A stretch of 64,000 bases of DNA, from NCBI GenBank assembly GCA_035702665.1, contig DASSQD010000080.1:1-64000 (forward strand), read 5' to 3'. The notes under the pieces are model-generated. The model saw nothing but the letters and a program-made list of their open reading frames with translations. It searched no databases and was not told the DNA's origin. A program made the position numbers and the translations under genes. Every line of letters starts with the position of its first letter. Position 1 is the stretch's first letter. This document shows, piece after piece, positions 25,876 to 35,305 of the stretch. The stretch comes from VBDM01 sp035702665. Lineage in GTDB: Bacteria; Pseudomonadota; Gammaproteobacteria; Burkholderiales; SG8-39.

Positions 25876-27065
25876 GCAAGATGCAGAACATCGCGATACT
25901 CGGAGCGACCGGGTCGATCGGGGCGAGCACCCTGGACGTGATCGCGCGGCATCCTTCCCGCTTCCGAGTGGCGGCGCTGACCGCGAACCGCCAGGTCGAC
26001 GAGCTGGCGCAACTGTGCCGCCGATACCGCCCGGACACCGTGTGCGTTGCCGACGCTTCCCAGGCGCCGCGGCTGCGCGAGCGTCTGGCCGGCATGAGCT
26101 GCAGGATTCTCGCGGGAGAGGAAGGCCTGGTCGAGACGGCTTCCTCTCCGGACGTGGACTGCGTCATGGCGGCGATCGTGGGAGCCGCAGGACTGCGGGC
26201 CACCCTCGCGGCAGCGAAGGCGGGCAAGAAGCTGCTGCTCGCGAACAAGGAAGCGCTGGTGGTCGCCGGCCCCGTTTTCATGGAAGCCGTGCGCGCAAAC
26301 CGCGCGACGCTCCTGCCGATCGACAGCGAGCACAATGCGATCTTTCAGTGCCTGCCGCCGTTCGCGAGCGGCGACCTCGGAGCGAGGGGCATACGCAGAA
26401 TTCTGCTCACGGGCTCGGGCGGGCCGTTTCGCGCGCGCGCGCGTACGGATCTGCACCGTGTGACGCCCGATGAGGCTTGCGCGCACCCGAACTGGGTGAT
26501 GGGGCGCAAAATCTCCGTGGACTCTGCGACGATGATGAACAAGGGTCTGGAGGTCATCGAGGCGCACTGGCTGTTCGGCGCCACGGCCGAGCAGATCCAG
26601 GTGGTCGTCCATCCCCAGAGCGTGGTGCACTCGATGGTCGAGTACGCCGACGGGTCGATCATCGCCCAGCTGGGCCACCCCGACATGCGCACCCCGATCG
26701 CGCAGGCGCTCGCCTATCCGGAGCGCATCGACGCGGGAGTGCCCTCGCTGGACCTGCTTCGCATCGGCACGCTGGGCTTCGAGCGGCCCGATTTCGAGCG
26801 CTTTCCTGCTTTGGGTCTGGCGTACGGGGCGCTGCGGAGCGGAGGCGCTGCGCCGGCCACGCTCAACGCGGCCAACGAGGTCGCGGTCGCCGCGTTTCTC
26901 GAAGGCAGGCTGCCGTTCCTCCAGATCACGGCAGTGATCGAGGAGACGCTGAACGCTCTCGACTCGGGCCCCCCCGGCACGCTCGATGAGGTGCTGGCCG
27001 CCGACGCGCGGGGTCGCCTGCGCGCGACCCAGATTGTTTCCCGCTTCAATTCCAACGCCGCGTGA
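25872..27065 (+). CDS. dxr: 1-deoxy-D-xylulose-5-phosphate reductoisomerase
   Basis: Second step of the MEP isoprenoid pathway. The ATG at 25872 (overlapping cdsA as ATGA) gives 397 aa; an ATG at 25881 is an alternative. NADPH site L-G-A-T-G-S-I-G-A-S at about 10-19, N-K-E-A-L, and substrate/metal motif D-S-E-H-N-A-I-F-Q near 150. Its product feeds undecaprenyl synthesis by the nearby uppS. The stop overlaps the rseP GTG start. Confidence 0.96.
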   Translation: MSKMQNIAILGATGSIGASTLDVIARHPSRFRVAALTANRQVDELAQLCRRYRPDTVCVADASQAPRLRERLAGMSCRILAGEEGLVETASSPDVDCVMAAIVGAAGLRATLAAAKAGKKLLLANKEALVVAGPVFMEAVRANRATLLPIDSEHNAIFQCLPPFASGDLGARGIRRILLTGSGGPFRARARTDLHRVTPDEACAHPNWVMGRKISVDSATMMNKGLEVIEAHWLFGATAEQIQVVVHPQSVVHSMVEYADGSIIAQLGHPDMRTPIAQALAYPERIDAGVPSLDLLRIGTLGFERPDFERFPALGLAYGALRSGGAAPATLNAANEVAVAAFLEGRLPFLQITAVIEETLNALDSGPPGTLDEVLAADARGRLRATQIVSRFNSNAA

Positions 27066-28426
27066 ACATCGCCTACACCGTCGCCGCTTTCGTGGTCGCT
27101 CTGGGCGTGCTGATCGTGTTTCACGAGCTCGGCCACTACCTGATTGCACGACTATTCCGGGTCAAGGTGCTGCGTTTCTCGATCGGCTTCGGCAGGCCGT
27201 TGTGGCGGACCCTGCGCGGCGCCGATCGTACTGAATGGGTCGTCGCCGCGCTTCCGCTGGGCGGTTACGTGAAGATGCTGGACGAGCACGAGGGTCCGGT
27301 GGCGCCGGAGGAGGCGCACCGGGCGTTCAACCGCCAGAGCGTGTGGAAGCGGATCCTGATCGTCGCTGCCGGCCCGGTGGCGAATTTCCTGCTCGCCATC
27401 GCCCTCTATTGGATGCTGTTCATCGCGGGCGTGCAGGAGGCGAAGCCCATCGTCGGCGCACCGGACTCCGGAACCGCAGCGGAGGCCGCCGGCGTCGTGC
27501 GGGGCGAGACGATCCTCAAGATCAATGGCGAACCGGTGGCGAGCTGGCAGCAGGTTCGCTGGCGCCTGCTGCAGCTCGCCGTCGAGAAGCAGCCTGCGCG
27601 GCTCGAGGTGATCGACGCGAAGCAGCACCTGGCGACGCGCACGCTGGATCTGTCGGCGTTCGACCTCGAAGGCTTCGACAGCGACCCGATGGTCCGGCTG
27701 GGGCTGAGGCTCGACCGGCCAGACGTCGCGCCCGTCGTCGGGAACGTCCTGCCGGGCAGCGTCGCTGAGCGGGGCGGATTGCGCGTCGGCGACCGCATCG
27801 CGTCGATCGACGGCGTCGGCGTGCGCGTGTGGGAAGAGGTTGTCACAGCGGTGAGGCGCCGGCCCGGCCAGATCGTCCGCTTGGACATCGAGCGCGGCGC
27901 AGAGGCGATCGCGCTCAGGCTCAGGCCCGAGACGATCCAGGAGAACGGCCGCGCTATCGGCCGCATCGGCGCCGCGCCGAGGATCGATCCCGAAGCAATG
28001 AAGAATCTTCTGACTCTCGTGCGCTATCCGCCTTTCGCAGCGTTCGGTCGGGCGTTCGAGCGGACCTGGGAGACGGCCAGCTTCAGCCTGAAGATGCTCG
28101 GCAAGATGGTGATCGGCCAAGTGTCGTGGCGGAACCTGAGCGGTCCGGTGACGATTGCGGATTACGCGGGCCAGTCCGCGCAGCTCGGTGTCGGCGCCTA
28201 CGTGGCGTTTCTCGCGCTCATCAGCATCAGTCTGGGCGTGCTCAATCTGCTGCCGATTCCGTTATTGGACGGCGGACACTTACTGTATTATGTCGTCGAG
28301 ATTTTCAAGGGAAGCCCGGTATCCGAGCGCGTGATGGAGCTGGGCCAGCGCGTGGGACTTACCCTGCTCCTGTTCCTGATGGCCTTCGCGATCTACAACG
28401 ACTTCAACCGTCTGTTGACGGGGTAA
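27062..28426 (+). CDS. rseP: Site-2 protease RseP
   Basis: Inner-membrane zinc metalloprotease that cleaves anti-sigma factors such as RseA and remnant signal peptides. 454 aa from GTG (GTGA overlap with dxr). Zinc motif H21-E22-x-x-H25 in the first membrane span, two PDZ domains in the middle (about 115-300) and the second metal motif L-D-G at about 402-404 followed by G-H. Located just before bamA, tying envelope stress response to outer-membrane assembly. Confidence 0.96.
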   Translation: MNIAYTVAAFVVALGVLIVFHELGHYLIARLFRVKVLRFSIGFGRPLWRTLRGADRTEWVVAALPLGGYVKMLDEHEGPVAPEEAHRAFNRQSVWKRILIVAAGPVANFLLAIALYWMLFIAGVQEAKPIVGAPDSGTAAEAAGVVRGETILKINGEPVASWQQVRWRLLQLAVEKQPARLEVIDAKQHLATRTLDLSAFDLEGFDSDPMVRLGLRLDRPDVAPVVGNVLPGSVAERGGLRVGDRIASIDGVGVRVWEEVVTAVRRRPGQIVRLDIERGAEAIALRLRPETIQENGRAIGRIGAAPRIDPEAMKNLLTLVRYPPFAAFGRAFERTWETASFSLKMLGKMVIGQVSWRNLSGPVTIADYAGQSAQLGVGAYVAFLALISISLGVLNLLPIPLLDGGHLLYYVVEIFKGSPVSERVMELGQRVGLTLLLFLMAFAIYNDFNRLLTG

Positions 28427-28436
28427 TTCTCCCTAA

Positions 28437-30713
28437 GTGAAAAACGCGTTGCGGGCGGCGATTCTCGTGCTCACGCTCGCCGATTCGGCGTGGGCGTTCG
28501 ATCCTTTCGTCGTCAAGGACATCAAGGTCGAAGGAATCCAGCGCATCGAGCCCGGGACGGTCTTCAACTATCTGCCGGTGAAAGTCGGCGACCGAATGAC
28601 CGACGAGAAGGCGTCGGCGGCGATTCGCACGCTGTTCGCCACGGGCTTCTTCCGCGACGTGCGCCTGGAAGTGCAGGGAAACGTGCTTATCGTGAGTCTC
28701 GAGGAGCGCCCGGCGATCGCGTCGATCGAATTCTCCGGAATGAAGGAATTCGAGAAGGACAAGGTCAAGCAAGGATTGCGCGACGTCGGGTTCCAGGAAG
28801 GGCGCGTTTTCGACCGCTCCCTCCTGGACCAGGCGGAACAGGAGCTCAAGCGCCAGTATCTCACCCGGGCCCTGTACGGCGTGGAGGTCACGACGACGGT
28901 CACTCCGCTCGAGCGGAACCGCGTGGCCATCAACTTCAACATCGTCGAAGGGGAAGTGGCGAAGATCAGAAAGATAAACATCGTTGGCAACAAGGCGTTC
29001 AGCGAGGGCGATCTGCTCGACGTGATGCAGCTGCGAACGCCGGGCGTGTTCACCTTCTTCTCGAAGAACGACCAGTACTCCAGGCAGAAGCTGCAGGGCG
29101 ACCTCGAATCGCTCCGCTCGTTCTACCTGAACAACGGTTACATGGAATTCAACATCGACTCGACGCAGGTCTCGATCACGCCGGATCGCCACGACATCTA
29201 CATCACGGTAAACATCACCGAAGGGGAGAAGTACACGGTGACCGAGGTGAAGTTCAGCGGCGATCTCCTCGTTCCGGAGGCGGAGCTCCGCTCGCTGGTC
29301 ACGGTCAAGCCCGGCGAGACGTTCTCGAGGGAAAAGCTGACCGATTCGAGCAAGGCGATCACCGACCGCCTGGGGAGGGACGGCTACGCGTTCGCCAACG
29401 TCAATGCCACCCCGGACATCGACAAGCAGAAGCGGACGGTCAAGTTCACCTTTCTCGTCGACCCTGGGCGGCGCGTCTACGTCCGGCGCATCAACGTGAG
29501 CGGCAATTCACGGACCCGCGACGAGGTGGTGCGACGGGAAATGCGCCAGCTCGAGGGCGCCTTCTTCGACAGCCAGAAGGTGCAGCTCTCGAAGCAGCGG
29601 ATCGACAAGACGGGCTACTTCAGCGAGGTCGAGGTCGAGACCCCGCCCGTCACGGGTACGACCGACCAGGTCGACATCAACATGCGCGTGAAAGAGAAAC
29701 CGACAGGCGCATTCCTCGTCGGCGTGGGCTTCTCCAGCGTGGACCGGCTGATCCTCCAGGCTTCGGTACAGCAGGCCAACTTCTTCGGCACCGGCAACAC
29801 CGTCGGCTTCCAGGTCGCGTCCGGAACCGTCAACAAGGTCGCCGCGCTGTCCTTCACCGACCCTTACTACACCGTCGACGGCGTGAGCCGAGGCTTCGAC
29901 CTGTACCGTCGCGACGTCAATGCCACGACGCTGGGCGTCGGAAACTACAAGACCAGCACGTCGGGGGTCGCGGTGCGCTACGGGGTGCCGTTCACCGAAT
30001 ACGACACCCTGTTCTTCGGACTGGGAGTGGAATACGTCAACCTGCGTCTCGAGGACGACAGCCCGCAGCGCTATCTGCATTTCGAGAACGAGTTCGGCAG
30101 CCGATACACGACGCTCATCAGCAACTCGGGCTGGGTGAACGATACGCGGGACAGCGTGATCTGGCCGACCAAGGGCCGCCTGCAGCGCGCGAACCTCGAG
30201 CTGGGCCTTCCGCCGCTCGACTTGAACTACTGGAAGGCGACGTACACCCACCAGTATTTCTACCCGGTGTCGAAGATCTTCACCCTCGTGCTCACGGGGG
30301 AGGTGGACGCGGCGGACGGCTTCGGCAGCAAGCCCTTGCCGTTCTTCAAGAACTACTATTCGGGCGGTCTGGGCAGCGTGCGCGGATTCCGCACCGCCTC
30401 GCTCGGCCCGCGCGACACGGACGGCACCTTCCTCGGGGGCAACCGCAAGCTCAACGGCACCAGCGAACTGCTGTTTCCCGTGCCCGGGAACACGACCGAC
30501 CGCTCCATGCGGCTCGGCGCGTTCATCGATGCAGGGCAGGTGTACGGTGCGGGCGAACCCGTGGAGCTCTCGGCGTTGCGCGCGGCCTGGGGGATCAGCT
30601 TCGCGTGGAATTCGCCGGTGGGACCGCTGAAATTCAGCATCGCCAGGCCGTTCAACGAGCGGCCCGGCGATGCGGTGCAGGCCTTTCAGTTCACGCTTGG
30701 CACCGTATTCTGA
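28437..30713 (+). CDS. bamA: Outer membrane protein assembly factor BamA
   Basis: Central Omp85 component that folds beta-barrels into the outer membrane. 758 aa from a GTG start, with a short signal peptide cleaved after A-W-A (about residue 20). Five POTRA repeats (about 21-345) precede a 16-strand-type barrel; the conserved V-R-G-F in loop 6 (G-S-V-R-G-F-R) and a C-terminal aromatic ending in F are visible. Followed by the periplasmic chaperone gene skp. Confidence 0.97.
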   Translation: MKNALRAAILVLTLADSAWAFDPFVVKDIKVEGIQRIEPGTVFNYLPVKVGDRMTDEKASAAIRTLFATGFFRDVRLEVQGNVLIVSLEERPAIASIEFSGMKEFEKDKVKQGLRDVGFQEGRVFDRSLLDQAEQELKRQYLTRALYGVEVTTTVTPLERNRVAINFNIVEGEVAKIRKINIVGNKAFSEGDLLDVMQLRTPGVFTFFSKNDQYSRQKLQGDLESLRSFYLNNGYMEFNIDSTQVSITPDRHDIYITVNITEGEKYTVTEVKFSGDLLVPEAELRSLVTVKPGETFSREKLTDSSKAITDRLGRDGYAFANVNATPDIDKQKRTVKFTFLVDPGRRVYVRRINVSGNSRTRDEVVRREMRQLEGAFFDSQKVQLSKQRIDKTGYFSEVEVETPPVTGTTDQVDINMRVKEKPTGAFLVGVGFSSVDRLILQASVQQANFFGTGNTVGFQVASGTVNKVAALSFTDPYYTVDGVSRGFDLYRRDVNATTLGVGNYKTSTSGVAVRYGVPFTEYDTLFFGLGVEYVNLRLEDDSPQRYLHFENEFGSRYTTLISNSGWVNDTRDSVIWPTKGRLQRANLELGLPPLDLNYWKATYTHQYFYPVSKIFTLVLTGEVDAADGFGSKPLPFFKNYYSGGLGSVRGFRTASLGPRDTDGTFLGGNRKLNGTSELLFPVPGNTTDRSMRLGAFIDAGQVYGAGEPVELSALRAAWGISFAWNSPVGPLKFSIARPFNERPGDAVQAFQFTLGTVF

Positions 30714-30727
30714 CGGCCCGGTATAAT
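30697..30727 (+). promoter_or_regulatory. Candidate skp promoter, very short or absent 5' leader
   Basis: TTGGCA (30697-30702), 19-base spacer, exact TATAAT (30722-30727). The ATG of skp begins only 8 bases after the -10, so transcription from it would start at or next to the start codon. The -35 lies inside the end of bamA. Confidence 0.4.
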
Positions 30728-30735
30728 CGCTCTCC

Positions 30736-31272
30736 ATGTCAGTATCGAAAGCACCACGACGTGCGCTCGCCTGCTGCACTTCCGCGGCGCTCCTGGTGGC
30801 CACCACTCCCGCTTTCTGCCAGACGAGCATCGGCTTTGTCAGCCTGGAGCGCATCCTGCGCGAGGCGCCGCCGGCCCAGGCGGCGCAGAAGAAGCTCGAG
30901 CAGGAGTTCTCGGGACGCGTCCAGGATCTTAACAGGCAGGCCGAGCAGCTGAAGAAGATGCAGGAGAACCTGGAGAAGAACGCCGTCACGATGTCGGAGT
31001 CCGATCGCCAGAAGCGCGAGCGCGAATTCGGCGACGCCAACCGGGAATTCCAGCGCAGGCAGAGGGAGTTCAACGAGGATCTCGCCCAGAAGCGCAAGGA
31101 GGAGTTCGATCGCGTGCTCGACCGCGCCAACAAGGCGGTGAAGCAGATCGCCGAGGCCGAGAAGCTCGACGTGGTGTTCCAGAACGAGCAGGTCGTGTGG
31201 GCGAGCAACCGCATCGATATCACCGACAAAGTCATCAAGGCGCTCAGCGAGACGCGCGCTGGCGCCAAATAG
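30736..31272 (+). CDS. skp: Periplasmic chaperone Skp/OmpH
   Basis: Holds unfolded outer-membrane proteins in the periplasm. 178 aa: N-terminal signal peptide (basic start, hydrophobic core about 11-27), then I-G-F-V-S-L-E-R-I-L at the mature start, followed by a long charged coiled coil (about 50-125) rich in K, E, Q and R. Location between bamA and lpxD is the conserved one. May have its own promoter. Confidence 0.93.
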   Translation: MSVSKAPRRALACCTSAALLVATTPAFCQTSIGFVSLERILREAPPAQAAQKKLEQEFSGRVQDLNRQAEQLKKMQENLEKNAVTMSESDRQKREREFGDANREFQRRQREFNEDLAQKRKEEFDRVLDRANKAVKQIAEAEKLDVVFQNEQVVWASNRIDITDKVIKALSETRAGAK

Positions 31273-31311
31273 CGCGCGGGCGCCCGCCGCCAAAGAGGCG
31301 CTAGCTTACCC

Positions 31312-32376
31312 GTGACGCAACCCGCCCCCCGCGCCCATCGGCTCGCCGAAATCGTGGCGAAATTGGGTGGGGAGCTGGTCGGCTCTCCCGACATCGAGAT
31401 CCGGCGCATGGCCACCTTGGAAAGCGCCGGACCCGGGGACCTCGCCTTCGTCGCGGGCGCCAAGTATCTGGAGCAGCTGAGCGGCACGCGTGCCTCGGCG
31501 GTGATTCTCGCCAAGGGCCAGGGCGGCGCCACCCAGCTGCCCAGGATCCTATGCGACGACCCATACGTCTACTACGCCCGCGCGGCGCAATTGCTGAGTC
31601 CGCACGAACGGCCCTCCGCGGGAATCCACCCTCAGGCCGTGGTCGAGGCGGGCGCTCAGGTCGCGGCCTCCGCCACCGTCGGCCCGTTCTGCCACGTCGG
31701 GCGCGGCGCGCGGCTCGGCGACCGCGTCGTCCTCGGCGCCGGGTGCGCGATCGGGGAGGACGCGCGGCTCGACGAGGACGCGAGCCTGGGCCCGTCGGTC
31801 ACCGTCTACCCGCGCTGTGTCATCGGCAAGCGCACGCTGATCCACGCCGGGGCCGTGATCGGCGCCGACGGCTTCGGGCTGGCGCCACAGGGGGGACGAT
31901 GGATCAAGATCCCGCAGACCGGGCGCGTGATCATCGGGGACGACGTAGAGGTCGGCGCCAACACGACGATCGACCGCGGCGCCCTGGATGACACCGTCAT
32001 TGAGGACGGCGTCAAGCTCGACAACCAGATCCAGATCGGCCACAACGTACGTATCGGCGCGCACACCGCGATCGCTGCCTGCGCAGGGGTGGCGGGCAGC
32101 ACGCGCATCGGCAAGCACTGCGCGATCGGTGGGGCGGCGCGCATCATGGGTCACATCGAGATCGCCGATCGCGTCACGGTCACCGCAACCAGCTTCGTTA
32201 CCAAGTCGATCAGGAGCGCGGGCACGTATACTGCGGTGCTGCCCGCCGAGCCGGGCCGGGAATGGGCGCGAACCGTGGCGAACCTGCGAGGTCTCGACCG
32301 GCTGTCGAAGCGGGTGCGCGAGCTGGAGACGGGCTCGAAGCCGAAGACAACGAGGGCAAAGAAGAGGAAGAGGTAG
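31312..32376 (+). CDS. lpxD: UDP-3-O-acylglucosamine N-acyltransferase LpxD
   Basis: Third step of lipid A synthesis. 354 aa from GTG at 31312, 39 bases after skp. N-terminal uridine-binding domain, then many hexapeptide repeats of a left-handed beta-helix (about 100-310); landmarks G-A-D-G-F-G, G-A-N-T-T-I-D-R-G-A and the catalytic-His segment I-G-H-N-V-R-I-G. The lysine-rich C-terminal tail (about 320-354) extends the family core. Confidence 0.96.
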   Translation: MTQPAPRAHRLAEIVAKLGGELVGSPDIEIRRMATLESAGPGDLAFVAGAKYLEQLSGTRASAVILAKGQGGATQLPRILCDDPYVYYARAAQLLSPHERPSAGIHPQAVVEAGAQVAASATVGPFCHVGRGARLGDRVVLGAGCAIGEDARLDEDASLGPSVTVYPRCVIGKRTLIHAGAVIGADGFGLAPQGGRWIKIPQTGRVIIGDDVEVGANTTIDRGALDDTVIEDGVKLDNQIQIGHNVRIGAHTAIAACAGVAGSTRIGKHCAIGGAARIMGHIEIADRVTVTATSFVTKSIRSAGTYTAVLPAEPGREWARTVANLRGLDRLSKRVRELETGSKPKTTRAKKRKR

Positions 32377-32380
32377 AACG

Positions 32381-32815
32381 ATGGACATCCGCGCGATCCT
32401 GGAAACCTTGCCGCATCGCTACCCGATGCTGCTGATCGACCGTGTGATCGTGTGCGAGCCCGGCAAGCACATCGTCGCACTCAAGAACGTCACCATCAAC
32501 GAGCCCTTCTTCAACGGGCATTTCCCGCGGCTTCCGGTGATGCCGGGAGTCCTGGTGGTGGAGGCGCTCGCGCAGGCCGCCGCGGTGCTCGCGTTCCGCA
32601 CCGCGGAGAAAAAATCCGACGACAAGTCGATCTACTACCTCGTGGGGATCGACGGCGCGCGCTTCAAGCGCCCGGTGGTCCCCGGCGATCAGCTGCGCCT
32701 GCAGGTGAACGCCGATCGAATCGGCCGGGAGCTGATGAAATTCTCCGCGGAGGCGCGCGTCGGGGAGGCGCTCGCCGCCGAGGCGACCCTGCTGTGCACG
32801 CTGCGGCCGGCATGA
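32381..32815 (+). CDS. fabZ: 3-hydroxyacyl-ACP dehydratase FabZ
   Basis: Dehydrates beta-hydroxyacyl-ACP in fatty-acid elongation, competing with LpxA for 3-hydroxyacyl-ACP. The ATG at 32381 gives 144 aa. Hot-dog fold signature with catalytic H47 (N-G-H-F-P) and E61 (V-V-E-A-L-A-Q). Four bases after lpxD; its stop overlaps the lpxA ATG. Confidence 0.97.
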   Translation: MDIRAILETLPHRYPMLLIDRVIVCEPGKHIVALKNVTINEPFFNGHFPRLPVMPGVLVVEALAQAAAVLAFRTAEKKSDDKSIYYLVGIDGARFKRPVVPGDQLRLQVNADRIGRELMKFSAEARVGEALAAEATLLCTLRPA

Positions 32816-33582
32816 TCCATCCGAGCGCGATCGTTCACCCCGGGGCGAAGCTCGCCGCCGGCGTGTCGGTCGGTCCGTACTCGATCATCGGCGAGCACGT
32901 CGAGCTCGGCGAAGGCACGACGATCGGCGCGCACGTGGTGATCGAGGGGCGGACGCGCATCGGGAAAGACAACCGCATCTTTCCCCACAGCGTGCTCGGC
33001 GGGCCGCCGCAGGACAAGAAGTACGCGGGCGAGGCGACGGGCCTTGACATCGGCGACCGCAACCTGATCCGCGAGTTCTGCACGTTCAACTGCGGCACGG
33101 TGCAGGATGCAGGCACCACGCGCATCGGCAACGACAACTGGATCATGGCGTACGTGCACGTCGCCCACGATTGCCAGGTGGGCGACCACACGACCTTCGC
33201 CAACGCGGCGTCGATCGCCGGCCACGTCCACGTGGGCGACTACGCCGTGCTCGGCGGATTCACGGGCGTGCACCAGTTCGTGCTCATCGGAGCGCATTCC
33301 ATGACCGCGGGCGCGACCCTCCTACTGCAGGATCTTCCGCCGTACGTCATGGCCGCCGGCAACGCGGCAAAGCCCTTCGGCATCAACGCGGAGGGCCTGA
33401 AGCGGCGCGGCTTCGGCGAGGACCAGATCGCCGAGATCCGGCGAGCCTATAAGACGCTGTACAGGTCCGGGGCGACGCTCGAGGAGGCGAAGAGCGCCAT
33501 CGCGGCTCAGGTGGACAAGGTGCCGGCGCTGAAGATCCTCGTCGAATTCCTCGGACGCTCGACGCGGGGCATCGTGCGCTGA
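32812..33582 (+). CDS. lpxA: UDP-N-acetylglucosamine acyltransferase LpxA
   Basis: First step of lipid A synthesis. The ATG at 32812 overlaps the fabZ stop (ATGA) and gives 256 aa starting M-I-H-P-S-A-I-V-H-P-G. Hexapeptide beta-helix through most of the protein; the catalytic His region reads Y-V-H-V-A-H-D-C-Q-V-G and the C-terminus has G-I-N-x-x-G-L-K-R-R-G-F. Directly precedes lpxB. Confidence 0.97.
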   Translation: MIHPSAIVHPGAKLAAGVSVGPYSIIGEHVELGEGTTIGAHVVIEGRTRIGKDNRIFPHSVLGGPPQDKKYAGEATGLDIGDRNLIREFCTFNCGTVQDAGTTRIGNDNWIMAYVHVAHDCQVGDHTTFANAASIAGHVHVGDYAVLGGFTGVHQFVLIGAHSMTAGATLLLQDLPPYVMAAGNAAKPFGINAEGLKRRGFGEDQIAEIRRAYKTLYRSGATLEEAKSAIAAQVDKVPALKILVEFLGRSTRGIVR

Positions 33583-33587
33583 CTCCC

Positions 33588-34742
33588 GTGGCCGGCGAAC
33601 CGATCCTCGTCGGGATGGTCGCGGGGGAAGCGTCCGGGGATTTCCTCGGCGCGCATCTCATCGCCGCACTGCGCGAGCGCGTAGCCGGTCTGCGCTTCGT
33701 CGGCATCGGCGGCCCTCGTATGGAAGGGCAGGGCCTGGAGTCCTGGTTCCCCATGGAGAAGCTTGCGGTCCGGGGCTACGTGGAGGTGCTGCGGCATTTC
33801 CCGGAAATCCTCGCGATCCGCCGCAAGCTCGAGCGGCGGCTGATCGACGCAAGGCCCAGGCTCTTCATCGGCGTCGACGCCCCCGATTTCAACCTCGGCC
33901 TGGAGCGCAAGCTCAAGCGAGACGGCATTCCGGCGGTGCACTACGTGAGCCCTTCGCTGTGGGGCTGGCGCGGCGGTCGGATGTCCTCCATTGCGAAATC
34001 GGTCGACAAGATGCTGGTGCTCTTTCCATTCGAGGAGGCCCTCTACCGCGGCGCCGGCGTCCCGGTCGCCTATGTCGGGCACCCGCTCGCCGACCTGACC
34101 TCCGACGACGACGGAACCGCGGTCGCACGCGAGCAGCTCAAGCTGTCGGCCACGCGAAAAGTCATCGCGCTCCTCCCCGGAAGCCGGCAGTCTGAGCTGC
34201 ATTACATGGCGGCGTGCTTCGTGCAGACGGCCAAGCTGATCGCGACGCGCCAGCCGGCGGTGAATTTCCTGGTGCCGCTGATCAGCCGCGAAACGCGTGC
34301 CATCTTCGAGGAAGCGGTGTACGCGGCCGGAGCCTCGGACCTGCCGCTGACCGTCCTGTTCGGCCATGCGCGCGAGGCGCTCGCCGCCTGTGACGTAGCG
34401 CTGGTGGCGAGCGGCACCGCAACGCTCGAGACGGCCCTCGCCCGCAAGCCCATGGTTATCACCTACAAGATGGCCGAGCTGACGGCTCTGATGATGAGGA
34501 AGATGGCCACCGTGCCCTACGCGGGCCTGCCGAACATCATCGCCGGGGAGTTCGTCGTGCCGGAAATACTCCAGAGCGACGCCACGCCCGAGAACCTGGC
34601 CCAGGCGGTGCTGAACGCGTTGAACGACCCCGTGGTCGGCCGAAAGCTTCCCGAGCGCCTCGACCGCATGCGGCGTCTCCTGAGGGTGGACACGGGGGCG
34701 CGGGCGAGCGAGGCGCTGTTGCCGTGGCTGCGGCCCGCCTGA
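33588..34742 (+). CDS. lpxB: Lipid A disaccharide synthase LpxB
   Basis: GT19 enzyme that joins UDP-diacylglucosamine and lipid X. 384 aa from a GTG start. Landmarks: V-A-G-E-A-S-G-D near residue 11-18, S-P-S-L-W-G-W-R, Y-V-G-H-P-L-A-D, L-P-G-S-R-Q-S-E and A-S-G-T-A-T-L-E. The 3' end overlaps rnhB by 19 bases. Confidence 0.96.
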   Translation: MAGEPILVGMVAGEASGDFLGAHLIAALRERVAGLRFVGIGGPRMEGQGLESWFPMEKLAVRGYVEVLRHFPEILAIRRKLERRLIDARPRLFIGVDAPDFNLGLERKLKRDGIPAVHYVSPSLWGWRGGRMSSIAKSVDKMLVLFPFEEALYRGAGVPVAYVGHPLADLTSDDDGTAVAREQLKLSATRKVIALLPGSRQSELHYMAACFVQTAKLIATRQPAVNFLVPLISRETRAIFEEAVYAAGASDLPLTVLFGHAREALAACDVALVASGTATLETALARKPMVITYKMAELTALMMRKMATVPYAGLPNIIAGEFVVPEILQSDATPENLAQAVLNALNDPVVGRKLPERLDRMRRLLRVDTGARASEALLPWLRPA

Positions 34743-35305
34743 TCTGCGGCGTCGACGAGGCCGGCCGGGGCCCGCTCGCCGGGCCGGTGTTCGCGGCAGC
34801 GGTAGTCTTTCCTCCCGGTAGCCGCGCGCCGAGGGGGATCGCCGATTCCAAGCTGCTGAGCGCGCTGCGGCGCGAGAAGCTCGCTGGCGTGATCAGGGCG
34901 AGAGCGCTGGGCTGGGCGGTCGCCTGGGCGAGCGTCGAGGAAATCGACGCGCTGAACATCCTACAGGCGAGCCTCCTCGCGATGCGGCGCGCGGTGGAGT
35001 CTCTCGCCTTTGTTCCCGACGAAGTCCTCCTCGACGGTCCGTATTGCCCGCAGCTCGCGGCGCCGTCGCGCGCCGTCATCGACGGAGACGCGAAAGTGAA
35101 GGTGATCTCCGCGGCGTCCATCCTTGCGAAGACGGCGCGCGACGCCGAGATGCGCCGCCTGCACGAACGCTTTCCTCAGTACGGCTTCGACGAGCACAAG
35201 GGTTATCCGACCCCGCAGCACCTCAGGGCGCTGCGGCGTTACGGCGTATGCGAGGCTTATCGCCGCAGCTTCGCGCCGGTGCGGGAGATGCTAGAGCGCG
35301 GTTGA
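34724..35305 (+). CDS. rnhB: Ribonuclease HII
   Basis: Cleaves ribonucleotides embedded in DNA. 193 aa from GTG. The catalytic acidic residues D11 and E12 lie in G-V-D-E-A-G-R-G-P-L-A-G-P, a third Asp is D104 (L-L-D-G), and K-V-I-S-A-A-S-I-L-A-K follows. Overlaps lpxB at the start and the convergent senB gene by 49 bases at the end. Confidence 0.96.
   Translation: MAAARLICGVDEAGRGPLAGPVFAAAVVFPPGSRAPRGIADSKLLSALRREKLAGVIRARALGWAVAWASVEEIDALNILQASLLAMRRAVESLAFVPDEVLLDGPYCPQLAAPSRAVIDGDAKVKVISAASILAKTARDAEMRRLHERFPQYGFDEHKGYPTPQHLRALRRYGVCEAYRRSFAPVREMLERG

Noticed and set aside
25134..27065. An extended N-terminus for dxr through cdsA
   Set aside because: The upstream part is an alternative frame of cdsA; the family start and length fit ATG 25872.
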